DNA of 64,000 nucleotides from positions 1,488,001 to 1,552,000 of the forward strand of contig NZ_MTBP01000001.1 of NCBI RefSeq assembly GCF_002911665.1, written 5' to 3'. This DNA comes from Actinomadura rubteroloni. Its GTDB lineage: Bacteria > Actinomycetota > Actinomycetes > Streptosporangiales > Streptosporangiaceae. Within the stretch, counting starts at the first letter, position 1. Each line of letters opens with the position of its first letter. Shown piece after piece: positions 51,309 to 58,729 of this stretch. A program made the position numbers and the translations under genes. The notes under the pieces are model-generated. The model had not been told where the DNA came from. It was given only the letters and a program-made list of their open reading frames with translations, and ran no database searches.

Positions 51309-52831
51309 GCAGCCAGCACCGCAGGCGCCGGGCACGGCGGCGGCCCGCCGTCAGGCTCACCGCACTCCGCCCCCTGCGGCCTATCGCGCGGCGCTTCCCA
51401 CGGCCCGCCGCACGGTCGGCCGCGCGGCCCGCTGTGCGGCTCGCCGTGCCGCAGTCCCGGTACGCGATCACGCTGCTCGTGCCGGTCGCGCTCGCCGCGC
51501 TGTACGGGACGGCCGCGCTCGCGCTCCCCGACCGATCCCCAGAACGTCCGCACGGCACGTCCGCACCCGTCACGGCGGTGCTCGCTGTCTGCCCGGGCGG
51601 GAAAGGGGCGCGAATCGGCGTCCAGACGCGCCCGGGCGGGCATCCCGGAGGCAGGGGCCGGTTGGCCGGGGCGAGCACCGTGACCGTGGGCGCGCTGGGC
51701 GGCGCGGCGCCGACCCAGGTCACGGGCGAACTGTGGACGGGCGACGCCCCCGACGGCCCCGTCGTCGTCCGCGCCGACGGCCCGCGCGCCGCCGGGCTCA
51801 CCGCCGAGCAGACCGCCGACACCGGCGACGGCGACGGCCGGGGCCTCACCGCCGTCCGCTGTACTGCACCGGGTACGGATCAGTGGTTCACCGGCCCCGG
51901 ACCGGCCTCCGCCGACCGCGTCGAGGTCCTCCTCGCCAACGCCGAGACGCAGCCCGCCGCCGTGGACCTCACCGCGCTGTCGGGCGACGGGCCGCTCGAC
52001 ACGACCGAAGGCCGGGGCATCCAGGTGGATCCTGGGACGTCCCGCGTCGTGCGGCTCGGCACGTCCCCCGACGGGCTCGGCGACATCGTCGGCGTCGCGC
52101 ACGACCTCGCGCTGCGCGTCCACACCACGACCGGACGGGTCGCCGCGTTCGTCCGCGTCCGCACCGCGCCTGGCAAGGGCGTCGACTGGTTGCCGCCCGC
52201 CGCCGAGCCCGCTGCGTCGGCGTTCGTGCCGGGCGTGCCGGGCGGACGGGGCGCGCGGCGGCTGCTGATCGCCGTGCCGGGCGACGCGGACGCCAAGGTG
52301 GGCGTGCGCGTCCTCACCGGTGACGGCGCCTTCACCCCCGCCGGGCAGGACGCCGTGGACGCCCCCGCCCGCACCGTCACCGCCGTGGACCTTCCGATGA
52401 ACGGGAAGGCGGGGGCGGTGGTGGTGACGGCCGACCGTCCCGTCCTCACCGGGTTCACGGCCGAGCGCGGCGTGGACGCGGCCTACGGCACGGCCGGCGC
52501 CCCGCTCGGCCCGGACGGCGGTCTCGCGGCCGGCGACGGCGCCACCTGGTGGCTCGCGCTCGCCGCCCCCGGGAAAGCGGCGAGAGTACGGCTGACCGGA
52601 CGCGCGAACACCGTCGTCACCGTCCCGGCCGGACGTGTCGTGGAGACCCGCGTCGTGCCCGCCGCCGGGCTGCTCGTCCGCCCCGAGAGCGGCGGCCCCG
52701 TCTATGCCACCCGGATGATCAGCGCCGGGCCGAACGACGAGCTGCGCTTCTCGGTGCTGCCGGTGGTGCCGCAGGTCCTCACGACGCCGCTGCCGTCCGT
52801 CCGGGAATCGGTGCGCGTCCTGCTGCGGTGA
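51305..52831 (+). CDS. DUF5719-like extracytoplasmic protein with N-terminal anchor
   Basis: A 508-residue protein from an ATG at 51305 (ATGA overlap). A highly basic N-terminus (SQHRRRRARRRP) precedes one membrane helix at about 55-77 (YAITLLVPVALAALYGTAAL). The rest is extracytoplasmic, rich in short beta-strand sequences with repeated valine/threonine edges (RVEVLLANAETQPAAVDLTAL, RLLIAVPGDADAKVGVRVLTG, AVVVTADRPVLTGFTAER), like a set of beta-sandwich domains. This matches actinobacterial DUF5719 proteins that accompany the GT2-membrane protein. It is probably a partner of that enzyme in the same operon. Function unknown. Confidence 0.8.
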   Translation: MSSQHRRRRARRRPAVRLTALRPLRPIARRFPRPAARSAARPAVRLAVPQSRYAITLLVPVALAALYGTAALALPDRSPERPHGTSAPVTAVLAVCPGGKGARIGVQTRPGGHPGGRGRLAGASTVTVGALGGAAPTQVTGELWTGDAPDGPVVVRADGPRAAGLTAEQTADTGDGDGRGLTAVRCTAPGTDQWFTGPGPASADRVEVLLANAETQPAAVDLTALSGDGPLDTTEGRGIQVDPGTSRVVRLGTSPDGLGDIVGVAHDLALRVHTTTGRVAAFVRVRTAPGKGVDWLPPAAEPAASAFVPGVPGGRGARRLLIAVPGDADAKVGVRVLTGDGAFTPAGQDAVDAPARTVTAVDLPMNGKAGAVVVTADRPVLTGFTAERGVDAAYGTAGAPLGPDGGLAAGDGATWWLALAAPGKAARVRLTGRANTVVTVPAGRVVETRVVPAAGLLVRPESGGPVYATRMISAGPNDELRFSVLPVVPQVLTTPLPSVRESVRVLLR

Positions 52832-52835
52832 AAGG

Positions 52836-53264
52836 TCAGTCGTCGGGGGAGTCGTAGCTCGGATCCACCGACTCCGGCGACAGGCCGAGCAGGTCCGCGA
52901 CCTCCTCGACCAGCAGGTCCCGGACGAGCCGCCCGGTCTCCCGGTCGCCGTCCGCGCGGGCCTCCACGGGCCGCCGGTAGACCACGATGCGCACGTCGCC
53001 GCCGTCGGCGTCCGCCTCGGTCAGGCCGAGCGGGACGGGGCCGTCCGATGCCGGGTCGACGTCGGGAACGTCCTCCACGACGAAGTCCACCCGGGCCAGC
53101 TCCCGCCCCCAGCGGCGGCCGAGCCGGCGCACCTCGTCGGCGACCAGGTCCTCGAAGCGCTCGGCGCGGGTGCGCGACACAGGCGCCCGCGGCGGTGTCA
53201 GCGGGCCGCGCAGACCTCGTCCGCGCCGGTCGCGGCGCCGGACGCCTGCCACACGGGATCGCAC
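52836..53264 (-). CDS. Metallopeptidase-like (zincin) family protein lacking the HExxH motif
   Basis: A 142-residue protein from a GTG at 53264. The N-terminal RRRDRRGRGLRGPLTPPRAPVSRTRAERFEDLVADEV and VDFVVEDVPDVDP...VPLGLTE are characteristic of the family of small zincins found beside DUF3499 in actinobacteria (Rv3259). The helix that should contain HExxH reads LVRDLLVEEVADLLGLSPE: the two zinc-binding His positions are Glu and Asp or Leu. The protein thus should not be an active zinc peptidase. It is convergent with the DUF5719-like gene (4-base gap) and divergent from DUF3499. Confidence 0.8.
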   Translation of the reverse strand: MRSRVAGVRRRDRRGRGLRGPLTPPRAPVSRTRAERFEDLVADEVRRLGRRWGRELARVDFVVEDVPDVDPASDGPVPLGLTEADADGGDVRIVVYRRPVEARADGDRETGRLVRDLLVEEVADLLGLSPESVDPSYDSPDD

Positions 53265-53452
53265 GCCCCCAGCTTACCGCCCGTCCCCGTGATCGAACCC
53301 TGCATCGGCGGTGAGGTGACCGTCCCGGCGGGGTGACGCAGCGTGCCGCACGGCAGCGGGATTGTGATCGTTACCGGGAAATTGACCGGTAACGGCGACA
53401 CGTTCCGCGGGGTGGTGGCGGAGTCGGCGGCGGCGGGGTACGGTCGGCCATC

Positions 53453-53833
53453 GTGAGCCCCGTCCGCATCTGCTCCCGCACCGCCTGCAAGGCGTCCGCA
53501 GTGTTCACGCTCACGTACGTCTACCGAGACTCGACGGCCGTCCTCGGGCCGCTGGCCGCGTACGCCGAGCCGCATTGCTATGACCTCTGCGCGGAGCACT
53601 CCGAACGGCTCACCGCCCCCATGGGGTGGGAACTGGTGCGCCTCCCCGTCGAGACCGAGGCCGAGCCGAGCGCCGACGACCTGGAGGCCCTCGCCGACGC
53701 CGTCCGCGAGGCCGCCCGGCCCGCCCCCGGATCCGGCCAGGAGCCCGTCGGCCAGGGCACCGAGGTGGGCCGCCGCGGGCACCTGCGCGTCCTGCGCTCC
53801 GAGCCCGCCGGGACCCAGCCCGGCCAGGAGTAG
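53453..53833 (+). CDS. DUF3499 zinc-ribbon-like protein
   Basis: A 126-residue protein from a GTG at 53453. The N-terminal half has RICSRTACKASAVFTLTYVY and EPHCYDLCAEHSERLTAPMGWEL: C7, C12, C42 and C46 (with H41/H49 nearby) suggest a zinc ribbon. The C-terminal half (about 65-126) is Pro/Glu/Arg-rich and probably flexible. Orthologues (Rv3258c) sit next to phosphomannomutase and whiB2, as here. Its molecular role is unknown. It is 60 bases ahead of manB and likely to share its transcript. Confidence 0.9.
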   Translation: MSPVRICSRTACKASAVFTLTYVYRDSTAVLGPLAAYAEPHCYDLCAEHSERLTAPMGWELVRLPVETEAEPSADDLEALADAVREAARPAPGSGQEPVGQGTEVGRRGHLRVLRSEPAGTQPGQE

Positions 53834-53893
53834 CCGGCACCGCTCCCCGATAGGCTCGTCCCCTCCGCAGAGGGTGACAGAACGGGAGCAGGA

Positions 53894-55243
53894 GTGGGCG
53901 ACCTCGCCAGGATTTTCAAGGCGTACGACATCCGCGGTGTGGTGCCCGCCGAGCTGGACGAGGCCACGGCCGAGGCGGTCGGCGCGGCGTTCGTCGCGGT
54001 CACCGGCGCTTCGGCGGTCGTCACCGCCCACGACATGCGGCCCTCGTCGGTCCCGCTGGCCGAGGCGTTCGCGCGCGGCGCCACCGGACAGGGCGCGGAC
54101 GTGATCGCGGCCGGGCTCGGCTCCACCGACCTGCTCTACTACGCCAGCGGCGTCCTGGACCTGCCCGGCGTCATGTTCACTGCGAGCCACAACCCCGCCC
54201 GCTACAACGGCATGAAACTGTGCCGCGCGGGGGCCCGTCCGATCGGCCGCGACACCGGGCTCACCGAGATCCGCGACCTGGTCGAGAGCGGCGTGCAGCC
54301 GTTCGCCGGGACACCCGGAACGGTCGAGACCCGTGACCTGCTCTCCGGCTACGCCGACCACCTGAAATCCCTGGTGGACCTTTCGGGCATCCGGCGGCTC
54401 AAGGTCGCCGTGGACGCGGGCAACGGGATGGCGGGGCACACCGTCCCGTCCGTCTTCGCCGGGCTGCCGCTGGACGTCGTCCCGCTCTACTTCGAGTTGG
54501 ACGGGACCTTCCCCAACCACGAGGCCAACCCGATCGAGCCGGAGAACCTGCGCGACCTGCAGGCCGCCGTCCGCGCGAACGGCGCCGACCTCGGGCTCGC
54601 CTTCGACGGCGACGCCGACCGCTGCTTCGTCGTGGACGAGCGCGGCGAGATCGTCTCCCCGTCCACGATCACGGCGCTGGTCGCGGCACGGGAGCTGGCC
54701 AAGCACCCGGGGGCGCCGATCGTCCACAACCTGATCACGTCGCGGGCCGTGCCGGAGATCATCGCCGAGCACGGCGGCGCGCCCGTCCGGACTCGCGTCG
54801 GCCACTCGTTCATCAAGCAGACGATGGCCGAGAGCGGCGCGGTCTTCGGCGGCGAGCACTCCGCGCACTTCTATTTCCGCGACTTCTGGTTCGCCGACTC
54901 GGGGATGCTCGCGGCGCTGCACGTCCTCGCAGCGCTCGGCGAGCAGGACGCGCCGCTGTCCCATCTGCTCGCCGAGTACACCCGCTACACCGCGTCCGGT
55001 GAGATCAACAGCGAGGTCGCCGACCAGGCCGCCGCCGCGGAGCAGGTGCGGGCGGCGTTCGCGGCGCGGCCCGGCGTTACGATCGACGAACTGGACGGAT
55101 TGACGGTCATCGCCCGCGACTGGTGGTTCAACCTGCGGCCGTCCAACACCGAACCGCTGCTGCGCCTCAACGCGGAGGCCGCCGACGAGCCGACGATGGC
55201 CGCACTCCGCGACGAGGTCCTGGCCATCGTGAGGGAGAAGTGA
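53894..55243 (+). CDS. manB: Phosphomannomutase / phosphoglucomutase
   Basis: A 449-residue alpha-D-phosphohexomutase. Signatures in order: FKAYDIRGVVPAELD, active-site VMFTASHNPARYNGMK with phosphoserine S98, metal-binding LAFDGDADRCFVVDE (about 233-247), sugar-recognition GGEHSAHFYFRDFW, and the phosphate-binding RPSNTEPLLRL near the C-terminus. It converts mannose-6-phosphate to mannose-1-phosphate for GDP-mannose. GTG at 53894 follows GGGAGCAGGA. It heads a tightly packed operon with Trm112-like, SIS isomerase and CDF transporter genes. Orthologue of Rv3257c by sequence and position. Confidence 0.96.
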   Translation: MGDLARIFKAYDIRGVVPAELDEATAEAVGAAFVAVTGASAVVTAHDMRPSSVPLAEAFARGATGQGADVIAAGLGSTDLLYYASGVLDLPGVMFTASHNPARYNGMKLCRAGARPIGRDTGLTEIRDLVESGVQPFAGTPGTVETRDLLSGYADHLKSLVDLSGIRRLKVAVDAGNGMAGHTVPSVFAGLPLDVVPLYFELDGTFPNHEANPIEPENLRDLQAAVRANGADLGLAFDGDADRCFVVDERGEIVSPSTITALVAARELAKHPGAPIVHNLITSRAVPEIIAEHGGAPVRTRVGHSFIKQTMAESGAVFGGEHSAHFYFRDFWFADSGMLAALHVLAALGEQDAPLSHLLAEYTRYTASGEINSEVADQAAAAEQVRAAFAARPGVTIDELDGLTVIARDWWFNLRPSNTEPLLRLNAEAADEPTMAALRDEVLAIVREK

Positions 55244-55245
55244 CC

Positions 55246-55422
55246 GTGAAGCTGGACGCGTGGCTGCTGGAGGTCCTCGCCTGCCCGAACTGCGGGGGCC
55301 GGCTCGACGCCGACGAGGCCGCCGCCGAACTGGTCTGCGCGGGACCCTGCCACTACGCCTACCCCGTCCTGGACGACATCCCGGTCCTGCTGGTGGACGA
55401 GGCGCGGACCCCCGCCCCGTGA
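55246..55422 (+). CDS. Trm112-family small zinc-binding protein
   Basis: A 58-residue protein. GTG at 55246 is chosen because AGGGAG ends eight bases upstream; an in-frame GTG at 55240 overlapping the manB stop is an alternative but too close to that site. KLDAWLLEVLACPNCGGRL and LVCAGPCHYAYPVLDDIPVLLVDEA give C13, C16, C31 and C35, the four-cysteine pattern of Trm112/YcaR proteins. In eukaryotes Trm112 activates methyltransferases; bacterial members have no fixed role. The position between phosphomannomutase and SIS isomerase is a conserved actinobacterial arrangement. Its stop overlaps the next GTG. Confidence 0.9.
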   Translation: MKLDAWLLEVLACPNCGGRLDADEAAAELVCAGPCHYAYPVLDDIPVLLVDEARTPAP

Positions 55423-56558
55423 ACGTCGCGGTCGACACCGGGCGGCTGGACGATCCCGCCCGCATCGAGGCCGCCGACCCCCAGGGCATGCTGCGCCAGG
55501 TCGCGTCGTCGGCTGCGCAGATCCGCTCCGGGCTGCGCGCCGCGCTGGAGTCGGGCGCCGCGGACGTCCTCGCCCGCGACGGACGGCCCCGCGCGCTCGT
55601 CGTGACCGGCATGGGCGGCTCGGGCATCTCCGGGGACGTCCTGGCCGCCGTGTGCGGGGCAGGTTGCGCGATCCCGGTCGTCACCGTGCGCGGCTACCGG
55701 CTGCCCGGCTGGGTCGGCGCGGCGGACCTCGTGGTCGCCGTGTCCTGCTCCGGCGGCACCGAGGAGACCCTGTCGGTCGCCGCCGAGGCGGCCCGGCGCG
55801 GTTGCCGACTGCTCTTCGTCGGCGGCGCGGACTCTCCGCTTGCCGACCTCGCCGCGCAGTCGCGATCGCCGTTCGTGCCCGTCCGGTCGGCGGGACAGCC
55901 GCGCTCGTCGCTGTGGGCGCTGACGACGCCGCTGCTGGTCGCGGCGCGCGCGCTCGGGCTCGCGGACGTCCCGGACGGCCTTCTGGAGTCCGTCGCCGGA
56001 CGGCTGGAGGACATCGCGCACCGGTGCCGTCCGGCCAGCGAGACGTTCGTCAACCCCGCCAAGGAACTCGCCGCCGAACTGCTCGGCAGCGTGCCGATGG
56101 TGTGGGGCTCGTCCGACCTCGCCGCGACCGCCGCCTACCGGTTCTGCTGCCAGCTCAACGAGAACGCCAAGTACCCGGGCATCGCCGGGAGCCTGCCGGA
56201 AGTCGACCACAACCAGGTCGTCGCATTCGACGGCTTCTTCGCCGGCGGCGCGGACGACCCGGACGACTTCTTCCGCGACCGCGCCGACGACGCCGAGCAC
56301 GGGCTGCACCTCGTCGTTCTGCGCGACACCGAAGAACACCCGCAGGTCGCCAAGCGGCGCGCGGTGTCGGCGGAACTCGCGGCGGCACGCGGCATCCCGG
56401 TCACCGAGCTGCGCGCCGAGGGCGACCACCCGCTGGAACGGATCGCCACTTTGATCGCGCTCGCCGACTACGTCACGGTTTACTTGGCTATCGCGCTGGG
56501 TGTCGACCCGACACCCGTCGTGACCATCCAGGAACTGAAGACGAGGATCGCAGAATGA
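55419..56558 (+). CDS. SIS-domain sugar isomerase (bifunctional phosphoglucose/phosphomannose isomerase type)
   Basis: A 379-residue protein from a GTG overlapping the Trm112-like stop. First SIS half: ALVVTGMGGSGISGDVLAAV with the glycine-rich loop, and LVVAVSCSGGTEETLSVA with the Ser/Thr phosphate-binding triad. Second half: VPMVWGSSDLAATAAYRFCCQLNENAKYPG, with the Glu/Asn stretch typical of archaeal-type PGI/PMI enzymes, and PEVDHNQVVAF. It would interconvert fructose-6-, glucose-6- and mannose-6-phosphate and so feed manB. Orthologue of Rv3256c by position. Its stop overlaps the next ATG. Confidence 0.9.
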   Translation: MNVAVDTGRLDDPARIEAADPQGMLRQVASSAAQIRSGLRAALESGAADVLARDGRPRALVVTGMGGSGISGDVLAAVCGAGCAIPVVTVRGYRLPGWVGAADLVVAVSCSGGTEETLSVAAEAARRGCRLLFVGGADSPLADLAAQSRSPFVPVRSAGQPRSSLWALTTPLLVAARALGLADVPDGLLESVAGRLEDIAHRCRPASETFVNPAKELAAELLGSVPMVWGSSDLAATAAYRFCCQLNENAKYPGIAGSLPEVDHNQVVAFDGFFAGGADDPDDFFRDRADDAEHGLHLVVLRDTEEHPQVAKRRAVSAELAAARGIPVTELRAEGDHPLERIATLIALADYVTVYLAIALGVDPTPVVTIQELKTRIAE

Positions 56559-57490
56559 GTGCTGAGGGCGGGACGAAGGCCATCATCGCGGCGCTGGCCG
56601 CCAATCTGGGCATCGCCGCGTCCAAGCTTGTGGCGTTCGCGTTCACGGGGTCGTCGTCCATGCTGGCCGAGTCGATCCACTCGCTCGCCGACTCCGGCAA
56701 CCAGGGACTGCTGATCCTCGGTCGTAAGCGCTCCGAGCGGGACCGGACGCCCGAGCACCCGTTCGGCTACGGTCGCGAGCGCTTCTTCTACGCGTTCGTC
56801 GTCGCGGTCGTCCTTTTCACCGTCGGCGCGGCGTTCTCGCTCTACGAGGGTGTCGAGAAGGTGCTGCACCCGCACCACGTCGAGTCCCCGGCGTGGGCGT
56901 TCGGGGTGCTGATCGCCGCCATCGCGATGGAGAGCTTCTCGTTCCGGACGGCGATCAAGGAGTCCAACGCCCTGCGCGCCGACAAGTCCTGGGTGCAGTT
57001 CATCCGCCGGGCGAAGGCGCCGGAGCTGCCGGTCGTCCTGCTGGAGGACGCGGCGGCGCTCATCGGGCTCGTCCTCGCCCTGTTCGGCGTGACGATGGCG
57101 GTCGTCACCGACGACGGCGTCTGGGACGGCATCGGCACCATCGCGATCGGCCTGCTGCTCGCCTGCGTCGCGACCATCCTCGCGATCGAGACCAAGAGCC
57201 TCCTGATCGGTGAGGGCGCCGACCCGGACCAGGAGAAGCGGATCGTCGCCGCACTGGAGTCGGCCGAAGAGGTCGACCACGTGATCCACCTGCGCACCGA
57301 GTACATCGGCCCGGAGGAACTGCTGATCGCCGCCAAGATCGCCGTCCACCACGACGACACGGCCGCGCAGGTCGCCCGGGGCATCGACGCCGCCGAGGCG
57401 CGCGTCCGGGCCGAGCTCCCCGAGGCCCGCCTGATCTACCTGGAGCCCGCCCTGGCCGACAAAATGGACGAGACGCCCACCACTCACTAA
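56555..57490 (+). CDS. Cation diffusion facilitator family transporter (SLC30A9-like)
   Basis: A 311-residue protein with six membrane helices. The first metal site is in ESSIHSLADSGNQ-type sequence (SMLAESIHSLADSGNQGLLI), with His and Asp as in CDF proteins; the corresponding later helix has LLEDAAALIGLVLA with Glu-Asp instead of the HxxxD seen in ZnT/ZitB, a variant I associate with SLC30A9-like members. The cytoplasmic C-terminal domain (about 215-300) carries DHVIHLRTEYIGPEELLIAAKIAVH. It exports a divalent metal. ATGA overlap with the SIS isomerase gene makes it the last gene of the mannose operon, an odd partner for sugar genes. Confidence 0.88.
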   Translation: MSAEGGTKAIIAALAANLGIAASKLVAFAFTGSSSMLAESIHSLADSGNQGLLILGRKRSERDRTPEHPFGYGRERFFYAFVVAVVLFTVGAAFSLYEGVEKVLHPHHVESPAWAFGVLIAAIAMESFSFRTAIKESNALRADKSWVQFIRRAKAPELPVVLLEDAAALIGLVLALFGVTMAVVTDDGVWDGIGTIAIGLLLACVATILAIETKSLLIGEGADPDQEKRIVAALESAEEVDHVIHLRTEYIGPEELLIAAKIAVHHDDTAAQVARGIDAAEARVRAELPEARLIYLEPALADKMDETPTTH

Positions 57491-57596
57491 AACGTCTGGC
57501 TTCCCCCTCCGGTGGGTAAGGTCAAGGTGTCCGGCACCGACGTTGCTCCCGCCTCCATACCGCACCGTCGCACCGGCCCACCCCGAGGGGGAAGCC

Positions 57597-57851
57597 ATGT
57601 CGTCCAGCCCGCACCACCTACCCGACCCCACCCGCCACTCGGACACGCCCACCGCCCGCCGAGGCCGCGGCATACCCCTTCTCGTCGCCGCCACGACCGT
57701 CATCGCCTTCCTGATCTTCTGGCTGACGACAACCCTCCTGATAGCCCTGATTCTCGGCGCCCTGACCCTGACGGCGGGGATCGTCCTGCTCGTCCTGATG
57801 TTCGGCGCCCCCTGGCACCGCGCCGCATCCTCCCTGTGGCGCACCCGCTGA
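57597..57851 (+). CDS. Small membrane protein, two hydrophobic helices
   Basis: An 84-residue protein from an ATG at 57597 with GAGGGGGAAG five bases upstream; a longer frame from 57543 has no such site. A polar N-terminus (SSSPHHLPDPTRHSDTPTARR) precedes two adjacent helices (IPLLVAATTVIAFLIFWLTTTLLIA and LILGALTLTAGIVLLVLMFG), then a short basic tail. No family recognised. It follows the CDF transporter on the same strand after a 106-base gap. Downstream lies a long non-coding, hairpin-rich stretch. Confidence 0.65.
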   Translation: MSSSPHHLPDPTRHSDTPTARRGRGIPLLVAATTVIAFLIFWLTTTLLIALILGALTLTAGIVLLVLMFGAPWHRAASSLWRTR

Positions 57852-58202
57852 CCCAAAGCGGCATCACGCCTGAGCACAGAGCAGCACGACGCTCCCACCG
57901 GGCGCACCACGCGTCCTCGCGCACAGCCGTGACGCGCCACGCATGCTCGCGCATCCGCGCCACGCCCTAGGGCGAGCGGCATGCGCCACGTAACACCCGG
58001 CACAACGCGGGACCGCGACCGCGCGCGGGGCAGCGCGCCGCACGCGCTTGCGGGCTGCACGCCGTCGGGACGACGGCTCGCGCGCTGCGGCGCTCTCGCG
58101 CGCCTCGGGCAGCGTCGCGCGTCGGATGGAGCCGCATGCGTGGTGGCGGGATGGTGCGCGTTGCCGGGCGTTTTGTGTGGTGGGGAGCTCGCGTTCGGGG
58201 CG

Positions 58203-58338
58203 GGGGAGGGCGCCTCGTCGGCCGGATTTCGGTGGCCCCAGCCCAGGCGTCTCCGTGGGCGGCCGACGAGGGCGCCTTCCCCGGTGCCCGCCCGAACCCC
58301 TGAACCGGGCGGGCGCCGAGGTTCCAGGCCGTGCCTGG
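58203..58338. repeat. Cluster of three adjacent stem-loops
   Basis: Stem 1: GGGGAGGGCGCCTCGTCGGCCG (58203-58224; 22 bases) with 58260-58282, about 20 pairs with one bulge and one mismatch, loop 35. Stem 2: CGGTGCCCGCCCG (58282-58294) with CGGGCGGGCGCCG (58306-58318), 13 pairs with one G-T, loop 11. Stem 3: CCAGGC (58324-58329) with GCCTGG (58333-58338), loop CGT. They abut without gaps, which is unusual for chance pairing even at this GC content. Confidence 0.55.
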
Positions 58339-58619
58339 ACGTCTCGCTTGCGGGGCCTGGCACGCCGCCTGGCGGGCGGGGTGGAGGTTCCGCGGTTGTG
58401 GGCGGACTTCCGCTGGTGCGGTGGGTCCGTCCTGTCCCGGCCGGGGCTTGGGTCGCCGTCTGGTGGGCGGCGGGTCGGCCCTTGCGGGAGTTTGTGGCGG
58501 GCTCCGGTGGTTCGTGTGGAGCGCGGTGAGCGGGTTGGCGCCCCGGAGTCCCCCGCCGGGGCGCCGTTACCCGGTCACGTCAAGAACACTACGTTCCGCG
58601 CACCCGGGCGGGCGTCAGC

Positions 58620-58649
58620 CTGGAGGAGGGACTGGGGGTCGTCCTCCAG
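58620..58649 (+). promoter_or_regulatory. Hairpin upstream of the histidine kinase gene
   Basis: CTGGAGGA (58620-58627) pairs perfectly with TCCTCCAG (58642-58649), loop 14. It is flanked by two direct copies of CCCGGGCGGG (near 58602 and 58661). It lies about 70 bases before the kinase start and could be a terminator, attenuator or operator; no T-run follows. Confidence 0.4.
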
Positions 58650-58702
58650 AGGGATGCCGCCCGGGCGGGTAAGCCTTGGCGGTGAGGTGGAAAGCGTGGC
58701 GG

Positions 58703-58729
58703 AGCGGTCACCATGGAGAGGTGACCGCT
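58703..58729 (+). promoter_or_regulatory. Perfect 10-bp dyad containing the kinase start codon
   Basis: AGCGGTCACC (58703-58712) and GGTGACCGCT (58720-58729) are perfect inverted repeats around the 7-base loop ATGGAGA. The GTG start at 58721-58723 lies in the 3' arm and the only purine-rich Shine-Dalgarno-like bases are in the loop. In RNA this would form a hairpin over the start; in DNA it is also a good dimer-binding site. Confidence 0.55.

Larger units (their letters stand above)
57852..58720. other. 869-base gap without a convincing gene
   Basis: Frames of 100-230 codons exist on both strands but look like random high-GC sequence (Arg/Gly/Pro/Ala-rich, no domain, no Shine-Dalgarno). The first 150 bases repeat CGCGCCACGC-like words. 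From about 58130 to 58560 the plus strand is strongly G-rich. Four strong stem-loops lie between 58203 and 58649 (separate entries). The region ends at the kinase start. It may be a long structured 5' leader, an unannotated RNA gene, or the remains of a lost gene. Confidence 0.6.
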
